Positions 17,392-25,536 of a DNA stretch of 50,456 nucleotides are shown piece after piece. The notes under the pieces were generated by a model, which worked only from the letters and a program-made list of their open reading frames with translations, was not told the origin of the DNA and ran no database searches. The translations under genes and the position numbers were made by a program. The first letter of the stretch is position 1. The number at the start of each line of letters is the position of its first letter. Origin of the DNA: Pseudonocardia sp. TRM90224 (GTDB lineage Bacteria; Actinomycetota; Actinomycetes; Mycobacteriales; Pseudonocardiaceae); the NCBI RefSeq assembly GCF_021245725.1, contig NZ_JAJGSX010000053.1:1-50456 (forward strand), in the 5' to 3' direction.

Positions 17392-18225
17392 GTGCTGGAT
17401 TGGCTGTTGGTCCCCTTCGAGGTCCTGTTCGTCAGGCGGGCGCTCGTCGCGGGCGTCCTGGTGTCGTTGATCTGCGCGCTCGCCGGCACGTGGGTGGTGC
17501 TGCGCGGCTTGGCGTTCCTGGGCGACGCGATGTCGCACGGGATGCTGCCCGGGGTGGCGGTCGCCTCGCTGACCGGGCAGAACCTGCTGGTCGGGGCCGG
17601 GATCAGCGCCGCGGTGATGGTCCTGGGGGTCAGCGCGCTCGGTCGCTCGCGCCAGCTGTCCCGCGACACCGGCATCGGCCTGCTCTTCGTCGGGATGCTG
17701 TCGGTCGGGGTCATCGTGGTGTCGCACTCCCGGTCGTTCGCGGTGGACCTCACCGCCTTCCTCTTCGGTGACGTGCTCGCCGTCGGATCGGCCGACCTGC
17801 TCCAGCTGGCGATCGCGGTGCTGATCGCGGCGGTCGTCTCCGTGCTGGGACACCGGGCGTTCGTCGCCATGTCCTTCGACGTGCGCAAGGCCGCCACCCT
17901 CGGGTTGCGCCCGGGGCTCGCCCACGGTGTGCAGCTCGCGCTGGTGACCCTGGCGATCGTCGCCTCGTTCCGCGTGGTCGGCACGTTGCTGGTGTTCGGC
18001 CTGCTCATCGCTCCGCCGGCGGCGGCGCTGTTCTGGGCGACCCGGATCCCGATGGTCATGGCGGGTGCGGCGCTGATCGGTGTGCTGGCCACGGTGGTGG
18101 GGCTGGTCGTGTCGTGGCACGCGGGTACCGCCGCCGGGGCGACGATCGCGGCGGCCGCGGTCGCGCTCTTCTTCGTCTCCGCGGCGGCGTCGGCGCTGCA
18201 CCGACGGGCCGGAGCAACGGCATGA
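17392..18225 (+). CDS. aztB: Zinc ABC transporter permease
   Basis: A 277-aa membrane protein of the ZnuB/AztB (ABC-3) family with about eight helices, including ALVAGVLVSLICALAGTWVV and LVTLAIVASFRVVGTLLVFG. The family motif GLAFLGDAMSHGMLPGVA is clear, as is GLLIAPPAAALF. I chose GTG 17392 because earlier codons in this frame would run through the Zur-like site. The stop overlaps the ATG of the AztD-like gene (ATGA). It forms the zinc channel in the cytoplasmic membrane. Confidence 0.9.
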   Translation: MLDWLLVPFEVLFVRRALVAGVLVSLICALAGTWVVLRGLAFLGDAMSHGMLPGVAVASLTGQNLLVGAGISAAVMVLGVSALGRSRQLSRDTGIGLLFVGMLSVGVIVVSHSRSFAVDLTAFLFGDVLAVGSADLLQLAIAVLIAAVVSVLGHRAFVAMSFDVRKAATLGLRPGLAHGVQLALVTLAIVASFRVVGTLLVFGLLIAPPAAALFWATRIPMVMAGAALIGVLATVVGLVVSWHAGTAAGATIAAAAVALFFVSAAASALHRRAGATA

Positions 18226-19427
18226 CCCTCCTGCGCAGCTGCGCGCTGGTGGTGGCCGTGGTGGTTCTTGCTGGTTGCGGGCCCGCGGAACCGGTCGCGG
18301 CGCCGCCGGAGGAGGTCCCGCACGGGTACGTGGCCGGCGCGGAGGAGGTCGCGGAGGCGCAGTCGCGGCTGGTGGTGGCCGACGGCGACACCGGCACGGT
18401 CCGGGTGCTCGACCTGACCACCGAGCAGGTGCTCGAGGTGGCCGGGGTCGGCAGGGTCGAGGCCATCTCGGGCGACGGGCGCTTCGCCTACCTGACGACC
18501 GGCGGCGGCGTGCACGTCGTCGACGGCGGCTCGTGGATGGTCGACCACGGCGACCACGTGCACTACTACCGGACGCAGCCCCGCGACGCCGGTGTGCTCC
18601 CCGGTGCAGGGCTGACGGACGTCCACAGCGATCCGGTCGTGTCGGCAGTCTCCCGGTCCGACGGGTCGGTGGTGCTGCTCGACCGGGCCCGGCTCGACGC
18701 CGGTGCGGTCGTCCCCGAGTGGACGATGACCGGTCCGGCGCACCTCGCCCACGCGGTGCCCTACCGGGAGCACGTGCTGGTGTCGGTCGCACGGGAGGGG
18801 CAGGAGCGGGCCGACGCGGTCGAGGTGCGCACGAGGCGCGGCGATCGCGTCGCGGCCCTCCAAACCCCGTGCCCCGCTCTGCAGGGTTCGGCGCTGACCC
18901 GCCGCGGCGCGGTCTTCGGGTGCGCGGACGGGGCGTTGCTGGTGACCGAGCGGGACGGCGTGTTCACCGGCACGAAGATCCCGTATCCACGGCCCGTTCC
19001 GGACGGGGAGCGGGTGCGCGAGTTCGCCCACCGTCCCGGCAGCTCCACGCTCGCTGGACCGGCGGGGGAGCGCGGTGTCTGGTCGCTGGACCTCGCGCGT
19101 GCGGAGTGGACGTTCGTGGAGACCGGCCCCGTCGTCGCGGTGAACACCCCGGGCGAGGGCGCGCCGCTGCTGGCCCTGACCGCGGACGGGGTGCTGCACG
19201 GCTACGACGTCGCAACCGGACGGGAGACCGCGCAGGTGGCGCTGCTGCGTGCGCCCGTGCCGGCCGGTGCCCCGCCGCCGGTGATCCAGGTCGACCCGAC
19301 GCGGGCCTACGTCAACGACCCGGCCGCCGGGTCGGTCCACGAGATCGACTACAACGACGATCTCCGACGGGCCCGCACGTTCGACGTGCCGAGCAGGCCC
19401 GCTCACGTGGTGGAGACCGGCCGATGA
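18222..19427 (+). CDS. AztD-like zinc metallochaperone lipoprotein, first copy
   Basis: A 401-aa predicted lipoprotein (lipobox LAGC, Cys19) with a beta-propeller-like pattern (TGTVRVLDLTTEQVLEV, AYLTTGGGVHVVDGG). A histidine-rich stretch VDHGDHVHYY near residue 105 is a plausible zinc site. It keeps the CPALQG and GCADG cysteine motifs seen in AztD-like proteins, but where the second copy has VHGE this one has LQGS, losing a histidine. AztD proteins deliver zinc to AztC outside the membrane. It lies between aztB and aztC with overlaps at both ends, while the second copy follows aztC. Assignment to the family is confident; the difference in role is unknown. Confidence 0.75.
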   Translation: MTLLRSCALVVAVVVLAGCGPAEPVAAPPEEVPHGYVAGAEEVAEAQSRLVVADGDTGTVRVLDLTTEQVLEVAGVGRVEAISGDGRFAYLTTGGGVHVVDGGSWMVDHGDHVHYYRTQPRDAGVLPGAGLTDVHSDPVVSAVSRSDGSVVLLDRARLDAGAVVPEWTMTGPAHLAHAVPYREHVLVSVAREGQERADAVEVRTRRGDRVAALQTPCPALQGSALTRRGAVFGCADGALLVTERDGVFTGTKIPYPRPVPDGERVREFAHRPGSSTLAGPAGERGVWSLDLARAEWTFVETGPVVAVNTPGEGAPLLALTADGVLHGYDVATGRETAQVALLRAPVPAGAPPPVIQVDPTRAYVNDPAAGSVHEIDYNDDLRRARTFDVPSRPAHVVETGR

Positions 19428-20344
19428 AGGGCTACCGGTCGTTCGCGGCGCTGCTGGTGCTGTCGCTGCTCGTGGGTGTGACCGCGTGCGCGGGCGTCCA
19501 GCCGGAGCGGACGCGGGTGGTCGTCACCACGAACATCCTCGGTGACGTCACCAGCAACGTGGTCGGCGACCAGGCCGAGGTGACCGTGCTGATGGAGGCC
19601 GGCGCCGATCCGCACTCCTTCGGGATCTCCGCGCAGCAGGCGGCGCTGCTGGAACGTGCCGGCCTCGTCGTCCACAACGGGATGGGGCTGGAAGAGGGTG
19701 TGCTGCGCCACGTCGAGGCGGCGCGGGAGGCGGGGGTCGCGGTGTTCGCCGCGGGCGAGGCCGTGCACCCCATCGTCTACGCCACCGATGAGAGTGCGGG
19801 CCGGCCCGACCCGCACTTCTGGACCGACCCGCGGCGGGTGCGCGAGGCCGTCGACCTCATCGCCGAGCAGGTGATCGCGCACGTGCGGGGCGTCGACCCC
19901 GCCGTCGTGCGCGCGAACGCCGAGCGGTACGGCGCCGAGATCGAGCAACTCGATGCGCTGATGACCGCTCGGTTCGCCGAGATCCCGCCCCAGCGGCGCA
20001 AGCTGGTGACCAACCACCACGTGTTCGGGTACCTCGCTCAGCGCTACGACTTCGAGGTCATCGGTGCCGTGGTCCCGAGCGGCACGACGCTCGCATCACC
20101 GAGCGCGTCCGACCTGGCGTCACTGGCCGGCACCGTCCGCGACGCCGGCGTCCCGACGATCTTCGCCGACTCCTCGCAGCCCGACCGGCTGGCGCGCGTG
20201 CTCGCCGAGCAGGCGGGCCTGCACGTCCAGGTGCGGTCGCTGTTCTCGGAGTCGTTGAGCCGGCCCGGCGAAGGCGCCGGCACCTACCTGGAGCTGATGC
20301 GCTCCAACACCGACGCGATCACGGGCGGGCTCGCCCGATCGTGA
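19424..20344 (+). CDS. aztC: Zinc ABC transporter substrate-binding lipoprotein
   Basis: A 306-aa cluster A-I metal-binding protein. The N-terminal signal ends in a lipobox VTAC (Cys22). Expected zinc ligands are visible: His64 (GADPHSF), His131 (PDPHFWTDP), His198 or His199 (TNHHVFGYL) and Asp249 (IFADSSQ). The loop between the first two ligands is short and not His-rich, as in AztC rather than ZnuA. It captures zinc and passes it to AztB. The ATG overlaps the stop of the upstream AztD-like gene. Confidence 0.93.
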   Translation: MKGYRSFAALLVLSLLVGVTACAGVQPERTRVVVTTNILGDVTSNVVGDQAEVTVLMEAGADPHSFGISAQQAALLERAGLVVHNGMGLEEGVLRHVEAAREAGVAVFAAGEAVHPIVYATDESAGRPDPHFWTDPRRVREAVDLIAEQVIAHVRGVDPAVVRANAERYGAEIEQLDALMTARFAEIPPQRRKLVTNHHVFGYLAQRYDFEVIGAVVPSGTTLASPSASDLASLAGTVRDAGVPTIFADSSQPDRLARVLAEQAGLHVQVRSLFSESLSRPGEGAGTYLELMRSNTDAITGGLARS

Positions 20345-20363
20345 CACCCGAGGAAAGGGAATC

Positions 20364-21578
20364 ATGACCACGTCACTTCGAACCGGACGGTCCGCGAGAG
20401 CCGCAGCGCTCTCCATCGTCACCGCCGGTGCATTGGTGCTGAGCGCCTGCGGCTCGGGCGCCGGGAACGGAGGGCAACCGCCCCAGGTGCAACCGTCAGG
20501 GACCCAGCCGTCCGCGACTGGTGCGCCGGTGACCGATCCCGTGGTCGTCACCTACGCCGGTGGCTTGTACGTGCTGGACGGCACGACGCTGCAGATCGCG
20601 GCGGACGTCCCGCTGGAGGGGTTCAACCGGGTCAACCCCGCGGGCGACGACCGGCACGTCATCGTCTCGACGGCGGCCGGGTTCCGGGTGCTCGACGCGG
20701 CCGGCGCGGCGTTCACCGACGTGACGTTCCCCGGCGTGAAGCCCGGGCACGTGGTGCGGCACGCGGGCAAGCTCGTGCTGTTCACCGACGGCACCGGGGA
20801 GGTCACGGTGCTGGACCCGCGCAGCCTCGGCGGTGACGGCCCACCCGCGACGCGCGGGTACACCTCGGCCGAACCGCACCACGGCGTCGCGATCGAGCTG
20901 GCCGACGGCACGCTGGTGACCACGCTGGGCAACTCCGAGACCCGCCGCGGGATCGTCGTCCTCGACGCCGACCGCAAGGAGCTCACCCGCAACGAGGACT
21001 GCCCGGGAGTGCACGGTGAAGCGACCGCGCAGGGCGAAGCCGTGGTCGTCGGCTGCGAGAACGGCGTGCTGATCTACAAGGACGGGGCGATCACCAAGGT
21101 GCCCAGCCCGACCGCGTACGGCCGGATCGGGAACCAGGCGGGCACCGACACCTCACCGATCACGCTCGGCGACTACAAGAAGGACAAGGACGCCGAGCTG
21201 GAGCGCCCGACCCAGATCTCGCTGATCGACACCGCCGCGGCGAAGGTGAAGGTGGTGGACCTCCCCGCCAGCTACAGCTTCCGATCGCTGGGCCGGGGCC
21301 CGCAGGGCGAAGGGCTGGTGCTGGGCACGGACGGGCAGATCCACGTGGTCGACCCGGTGGCCGGAGCCGTCGTCCGGTCCATCCCGGTCACCGGGGCCTG
21401 GCAGGAGCCGCTGGAGTGGCAGCAGCCGCGACCGGCGCTCTTCGTGCGGGGCGCGACGGCGTACGTCTCCGACCCCGGCACGAAGCAGATCGTCGCGATC
21501 GACCTCACGTCCGGGGCGAAGAAGGCGACCGCCTCGCTCCCGCAGACACCGAACGAGCTCAGCGGCGTCACGTCGTAG
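20364..21578 (+). CDS. aztD: Zinc metallochaperone AztD lipoprotein
   Basis: A 404-aa predicted lipoprotein (lipobox LSAC) with a Pro/Gln/Thr linker and beta-propeller-like repeats (PVVVTYAGGLYVLDG, GEVTVLDPRSLGG, GQIHVVDPVAGAVV). It has the AztD features EPHHGVAIE, CPGVHGEA and GCENGVLIY, giving several His and a Cys pair as possible zinc and disulfide sites. It follows aztC by 19 bp with an AGGAAAGG ribosome-binding site. It is the more canonical of the two AztD-like proteins here. Zinc transfer to AztC is known for the family. Confidence 0.85.
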   Translation: MTTSLRTGRSARAAALSIVTAGALVLSACGSGAGNGGQPPQVQPSGTQPSATGAPVTDPVVVTYAGGLYVLDGTTLQIAADVPLEGFNRVNPAGDDRHVIVSTAAGFRVLDAAGAAFTDVTFPGVKPGHVVRHAGKLVLFTDGTGEVTVLDPRSLGGDGPPATRGYTSAEPHHGVAIELADGTLVTTLGNSETRRGIVVLDADRKELTRNEDCPGVHGEATAQGEAVVVGCENGVLIYKDGAITKVPSPTAYGRIGNQAGTDTSPITLGDYKKDKDAELERPTQISLIDTAAAKVKVVDLPASYSFRSLGRGPQGEGLVLGTDGQIHVVDPVAGAVVRSIPVTGAWQEPLEWQQPRPALFVRGATAYVSDPGTKQIVAIDLTSGAKKATASLPQTPNELSGVTS

Positions 21579-21609
21579 CGTCGGGCGGGGATGCGTGCGT
21601 TCCGCACGC

Positions 21610-21667
21610 GAGGGCAGCAAAGCCACTTTCCGGCCCTCACAGGGCAGGAAAGTGGCTTTCCTGCCCT
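21610..21667. repeat. Paired AAAGCCACTTTC palindromes between convergent genes
   Basis: Unit 1 (21610-21638) and unit 2 (21641-21667) are each near-perfect palindromes (GGAAAG around CCA or TGG, then CTTTCC, flanked by GGGCA and TGCCC types). Their centres are complementary, so the pair also forms one larger inverted repeat. It lies between the aztD stop and the GH127 stop, where a bidirectional terminator would be expected. Confidence 0.85.
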
Positions 21668-21679
21668 CCCCACGGGCGC

Positions 21680-23683
21680 TCAGCCGCGTTGCGCTGGGGT
21701 GTCGGTGGGCAGCCAGACGCGCATGGTGGAGCCGCCGCGTTCGGCCCAGTCGTGGTACGGGACGAGCGGAACGTCGAAGCCGTCCTCTGCGCCGTCTTCT
21801 GCGCCGTCCTCTGCGGCGCCGTCGGGATGCGGGTCGGGCGCGGCGTAGGGCCACGGGCCTGCCGGTGCCACCAGGGGCCGCAGCCGCACGGTGACGGCAC
21901 CGTCGGCCTCCTGCGGTGGTGCGTCGGCGTCGAGCCGCACCGCGGCGACGTCGGTGTGCCGCCCACCGGTCGCGGCGGCGAGGTCGATCGATTCGAGGCA
22001 GAGGACCTCGGGACCGCGCTCCACGGCGAGGCACCCGCGCACGGCGTCGATGCGAGGGTCCGCGGCGGTGAACCGGGGCTGCACCGGCAGGTGCAGCTCA
22101 ACGACATCGCCCTCGCGGAAGTGGTGCCGGACGTGCACCGTTCCCGGTTCGGCCGCTCGCTCGGCGGGCGGGTCGCCGGCGGTGCGCACGATCAGGCGGG
22201 CGCCCTGCGCCCATGCCGGCACGCGCATGGTGAGCGTCCACGGCGTGCCGGCGTCGGCGCGGACGGTGACGCGGACGACGCCGTCGCGCGGGTAGGCGGT
22301 GTCGACGTCGAGTGCGATGGCGGCGCCGCCGGGCAGCGCGGTGCGGATCGTGGCCGGGGCGTACTGGTGCAGCTGCAGGCCGTCGTCGTCGGTGGTGGCC
22401 AGGTACGCGGTCAGGCCGGCGAGGGTGCGGGCCACGTTGGGCGGGCAGCAGGACACCTCGAACCACGGTGCCCGCAGCGTCGATGACGCGCGCGGGGATA
22501 CGTCGCTGTCGGGGGCCGGGGTGCCGGGGCGGCGCTGGTGGAGCGTGTTGGCGTAGAAGAAGGACGTGCCGCTGTTCGACGGGGAGGTGGCGACGACGTT
22601 GAACAGGGTTCTTTCGATGAGGTCGGCGTAGCGGGGTGCGCCCTGCGCGAGCAGCAGCCGCCAGCTGAACATGATCGAGGCGACGCCCGCGCACGTCTCG
22701 GAGTAGGACCGGTCGGGTGGCAGCACCCAGTCCTCGCCGAACGCTTCGTCCTGGTGGTGCGAGCCCTGCCCGCCGGTGAGGTAGGTGCGCCGCGCGACGG
22801 TGTTCTCCCATTGCGTCGTCAACGCCGCGAGCAGTTCCGCGTCGTTGCGTTCGACGGCAACGTCGACGGCTCCCGCAGAGAGGTAGCCGGCGCGGACGGC
22901 GTGCCCGCGCAGCACCGTCGCCGCCCGCACGGGCATGTCGTCCTGGAAGTAGGAGCGGCCGAACTCGATGTCGCCCAGCGTGCCGGTGCCGCGTCGCTCC
23001 ACGAAGAGCGCGGCCTGCGCGAGGTACCGCTCCTCGCCGGTGACGCGGGCGAACTCGACGAGCGCGGGCTCGATCTCGGCGTGGCCGCAGACCGACTCGA
23101 TCCCGCCGGGGCCGAACACGTCGCAGACGAGGTCGGCGGCCCGACGCGCGACCTCGACGAGCACGTCGTCGGTGCCCGGCCGGGTGCGCGCCCGCGCGAC
23201 GGCGGCCTGCAGGAGGTGGCCGGTGCAGTACAGCTCGTGCCCCCAGCCGAGCGCGGACCAGCGCGCGCGCTGCCCGGGGCGGCCGAACATCGTGTTGAGG
23301 TAGCCGTCGGGTTCCTGCGCCGCGGCGACGCGTGCGGTGATCGCGTCGAACCGGGCTTCGAGCGCCCCGGCCGCCCTATCGGTGCTTCCGGAGCGGCCGA
23401 TCTCCCAGGCCAGGGCTTCGAGGTACTTGTAGACCTCCGAATCGGCGAACTCCCGCCCGCGCCGCCCGGCGGGCAGTGTGCCGGCGGCGGCGAGGTCGAA
23501 GTTGGCGATCCAGCCCTCGCGTTCGAGCCGGTCCTCGATGTGCGGCAAGGTCGCCGCGGCGTTGAGGTGCTGGCGGTCCGCCCAGAACCCGCCGGTGAGG
23601 GCGACCTCGTCCAGGCCGAGGGGGCGCAGGCGGCCGCGGCTGGGCGCGACGGGGGTCGCGGTCGTGCTGGTGCTCAGGCTCAT
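21680..23683 (-). CDS. GH127-family beta-L-arabinofuranosidase (DUF1680)
   Basis: A 667-aa glycoside hydrolase family 127 enzyme. The four zinc/catalytic residues known from HypBA1 are visible: Glu329 and Cys331 in SYSETCAG, and Cys412-Cys413 in EVSCCPPNVARTL, one of these Cys being the nucleophile. Other family marks are LTGGFWADRQ near the start, RAAGALEARFDAITARVAAAQEPDGYL and TYLTGGQGSHHQDEAFG (cited in part). It would release beta-L-arabinofuranose from imported oligosaccharides. Near the C-terminus a 12-bp repeat (21780-21815) encodes AEDG tandem units. No signal peptide is seen. The ATG follows the permease stop by one base. Confidence 0.9.
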   Translation of the reverse strand: MSLSTSTTATPVAPSRGRLRPLGLDEVALTGGFWADRQHLNAAATLPHIEDRLEREGWIANFDLAAAGTLPAGRRGREFADSEVYKYLEALAWEIGRSGSTDRAAGALEARFDAITARVAAAQEPDGYLNTMFGRPGQRARWSALGWGHELYCTGHLLQAAVARARTRPGTDDVLVEVARRAADLVCDVFGPGGIESVCGHAEIEPALVEFARVTGEERYLAQAALFVERRGTGTLGDIEFGRSYFQDDMPVRAATVLRGHAVRAGYLSAGAVDVAVERNDAELLAALTTQWENTVARRTYLTGGQGSHHQDEAFGEDWVLPPDRSYSETCAGVASIMFSWRLLLAQGAPRYADLIERTLFNVVATSPSNSGTSFFYANTLHQRRPGTPAPDSDVSPRASSTLRAPWFEVSCCPPNVARTLAGLTAYLATTDDDGLQLHQYAPATIRTALPGGAAIALDVDTAYPRDGVVRVTVRADAGTPWTLTMRVPAWAQGARLIVRTAGDPPAERAAEPGTVHVRHHFREGDVVELHLPVQPRFTAADPRIDAVRGCLAVERGPEVLCLESIDLAAATGGRHTDVAAVRLDADAPPQEADGAVTVRLRPLVAPAGPWPYAAPDPHPDGAAEDGAEDGAEDGFDVPLVPYHDWAERGGSTMRVWLPTDTPAQRG

Positions 23684-23684
23684 G

Positions 23685-24575
23685 TCATCCCTTGATCGCG
23701 CCGGACATGAAGCCGCGCACGTAGTGTCGTTGGAGCAGCAGGAACAGCACGATGCAGGGCAGCGCGAGCACGACGACACCGGCTTCGGTGGCGCCGTAGT
23801 CGACAACGCCCTGCACCTGGCCGCGCAGGTTGGCGACCGCCAGCGGCAGCGTCATGCGGCTGGAGTCGTTGATCAGGATGAGCGGCGCCATGAAGTCGTT
23901 CCACGCCGCGAGGAACGCGAAGAGGCCGACGGTGATGAGTCCCGGTTTCACGGCGGGCACCAGCACCCGCCACAGCGCCGTGAACGACGAGCACCCGTCG
24001 ACCATCGCCGCCTCGTCGAGCTCCCGCGGCACGGCTTCGAAGGAGATGCGCATCATGAACGTCGAGAACGGGAGCTGGAACATGGTCAGCACGAGCGCGA
24101 CGCCGACGAGCGAGTTGTGCAGGCCGACCCGGCTGAGCAGCACGTAGAGCGGGATCAGCAGGGTCGCGTAGGGGACCATCAGGATCGCGAGCGTCACCAG
24201 GAACAGCAGGTCCTTGCAGGGGAAGGAGAACCTGGCGAAGGCGTAGCCGCCCAGCAGGGAGATCGCGAGGGTGAGCAGCACCGTGAGGACGGAGACGAAC
24301 GCGGAGTTGGCCAGGTACTGCCAGATGCCGGCCTGGTAGCCGCCCAGCGCCCGGAAGTTCCCGAAGCCCCAGCCCTCGGTCTGGCTGGTGCCAGGTTGCG
24401 GCGACACGGCGGCCAGCGCGGTCCAGACCAGCGGGAACAGGAAGATCACGGCGAGCGCGCCGGTGAACACCCAGTACGGGGTGCGCAGTACGACACCGGC
24501 GAGCGTGATGCTGCCGCGGCGCCGTCCGCTCCCGACGGGTGCCGCGACCAGGGCGGTGTCCGCGCGTGTGGTCAC
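23685..24575 (-). CDS. ABC sugar transporter permease, MalG type
   Basis: A 296-aa carbohydrate ABC permease with six helices (VFTGALAVIFLFPLVWTALA, FVSVLTVLLTLAISLLGGYA, VVVLALPCIVLFLLLQ) and an EAA loop ELDEAAMVDGCSSFTALWRV. The family end motif VRGFMSGAIKG is present. The GTG start at 24575 overlaps the stop of the MalF-type permease (GTGA). It works with the upstream binding protein to import an arabinose-containing oligosaccharide, inferred from the GH127 gene. Confidence 0.92.
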   Translation of the reverse strand: MTTRADTALVAAPVGSGRRRGSITLAGVVLRTPYWVFTGALAVIFLFPLVWTALAAVSPQPGTSQTEGWGFGNFRALGGYQAGIWQYLANSAFVSVLTVLLTLAISLLGGYAFARFSFPCKDLLFLVTLAILMVPYATLLIPLYVLLSRVGLHNSLVGVALVLTMFQLPFSTFMMRISFEAVPRELDEAAMVDGCSSFTALWRVLVPAVKPGLITVGLFAFLAAWNDFMAPLILINDSSRMTLPLAVANLRGQVQGVVDYGATEAGVVVLALPCIVLFLLLQRHYVRGFMSGAIKG

Positions 24576-25507
24576 GACGTCCCCGCGTCGACGTCGGTCC
24601 GGTGGAACGCCCGCAGCTGCACGGCGTTGACCACCACCAGCGCGAGCAGCACGAGCACCGAGAGGGCCGCAGCGACCCCGAGGTCGTTCTGGCCCTGGAA
24701 CGCGACCGTGTACACCAGCTGCACCACGGAGATCGTGCTGTTGTCCGGGCCGCCTTTGGTGAGGATGTAGAACTGCTCGAACGCGAGCAGGGAGCCGGTC
24801 ACGCACAGCACGGTGGTCAGCGCGAGCGTGGGACGCAGCAGCGGCAACGTCACGTGGCGGAACGTCTGCCAGCGGGTGGCGCCGTCGATGCGGGCGGCCT
24901 CGAACACGTCGAACGGGACGGACTGCAGCCCGACGAGCATCAGCAGCATGTAGAAGCCCGCGTACCGCCACACGATCAGGAACAGCGTCGACCACAGCGC
25001 GGCGTCCGGGGTGCCGAGGAACGTGAACCCGAGCTGTTCGGTGATCGCTGCGAAGGGGCCCGCGAACGGCGAGTACAGCACGTAGAACAGCAGCGATGCG
25101 GAGGCGAGGCCGAGCGCATTGGGCACGAGGAACGCGGTGCGCAGCAGCCCCTTCCAGCGGGTGGATTCCTGCACGAGCAGCGCCAGCCCGAGCCCGAGGC
25201 CGATCAGCAGCGCGGTCGCGAGAGCGGTGTAGGTGAGGGTGAACGCGACCGAGTCGAGGAAGAACCGGTTGCCGACGGCCTTGGTGTAGTTCGCCGGGAA
25301 GTTCCAGCCCTGGTTGCCGGAGAGCAGCGGCCATCGCGATCCCGACATCACCAGCACGAGCAGCAGCGGCACCACGAACAGCGCCGTGACGAACACGGCT
25401 GTCGGGGCCGCGTAGAGCCAGCCCTGCACCGGCCGGCCCTGCCGTGGCCGGCCCTGCACCGGTCGGCCCTGCACCGGTCGGCCCTGCCGCGGCGACGCGA
25501 CGGTCAC
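24572..25507 (-). CDS. ABC sugar transporter permease, MalF type
   Basis: About 311 aa with six helices (APTAVFVTALFVVPLLLVLV, GLASASLLFYVLYSPFAG, SVLVLLALVVVNAVQL) and an EAA loop FEAARIDGATRWQTFRHVTL. The cytoplasmic N-terminus carries repeated GRPVQ units encoded by a 15-bp DNA repeat. The start is ambiguous: GTG at 25507 lies 11 nt and TTG at 25513 lies 5 nt after a GAGGAG ribosome-binding site, so two extra residues are possible. The upstream binding-protein gene stops at 25537. Confidence 0.9.
   Translation of the reverse strand: MTVASPRQGRPVQGRPVQGRPRQGRPVQGWLYAAPTAVFVTALFVVPLLLVLVMSGSRWPLLSGNQGWNFPANYTKAVGNRFFLDSVAFTLTYTALATALLIGLGLGLALLVQESTRWKGLLRTAFLVPNALGLASASLLFYVLYSPFAGPFAAITEQLGFTFLGTPDAALWSTLFLIVWRYAGFYMLLMLVGLQSVPFDVFEAARIDGATRWQTFRHVTLPLLRPTLALTTVLCVTGSLLAFEQFYILTKGGPDNSTISVVQLVYTVAFQGQNDLGVAAALSVLVLLALVVVNAVQLRAFHRTDVDAGTS
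25421..25495. repeat. 15-bp tandem repeat in the permease N-terminus
   Basis: Five 15-bp units (GCCCTGCACCGGTCG and variants) start at 25421, 25436, 25451, 25466 and 25481. They encode QGRPV-like pentapeptides before the first helix. The unit is a multiple of three, so copy-number change keeps the frame. Confidence 0.85.
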
Positions 25508-25536
25508 ACTCAATCGAGCTCCTCGGGCCGGCGGTG

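Noticed and set aside
14338..18792. 1484-aa minus-strand ORF spanning GH67 and the zinc genes
   Set aside because: It crosses several clearly real genes on both strands and reads as compositional noise.
16581..19406. 941-aa form of the zinc ATPase
   Set aside because: The extra N-terminal 688 residues are antisense to aztB and the AztD-like gene; ATG 17342 has a good ribosome-binding site.
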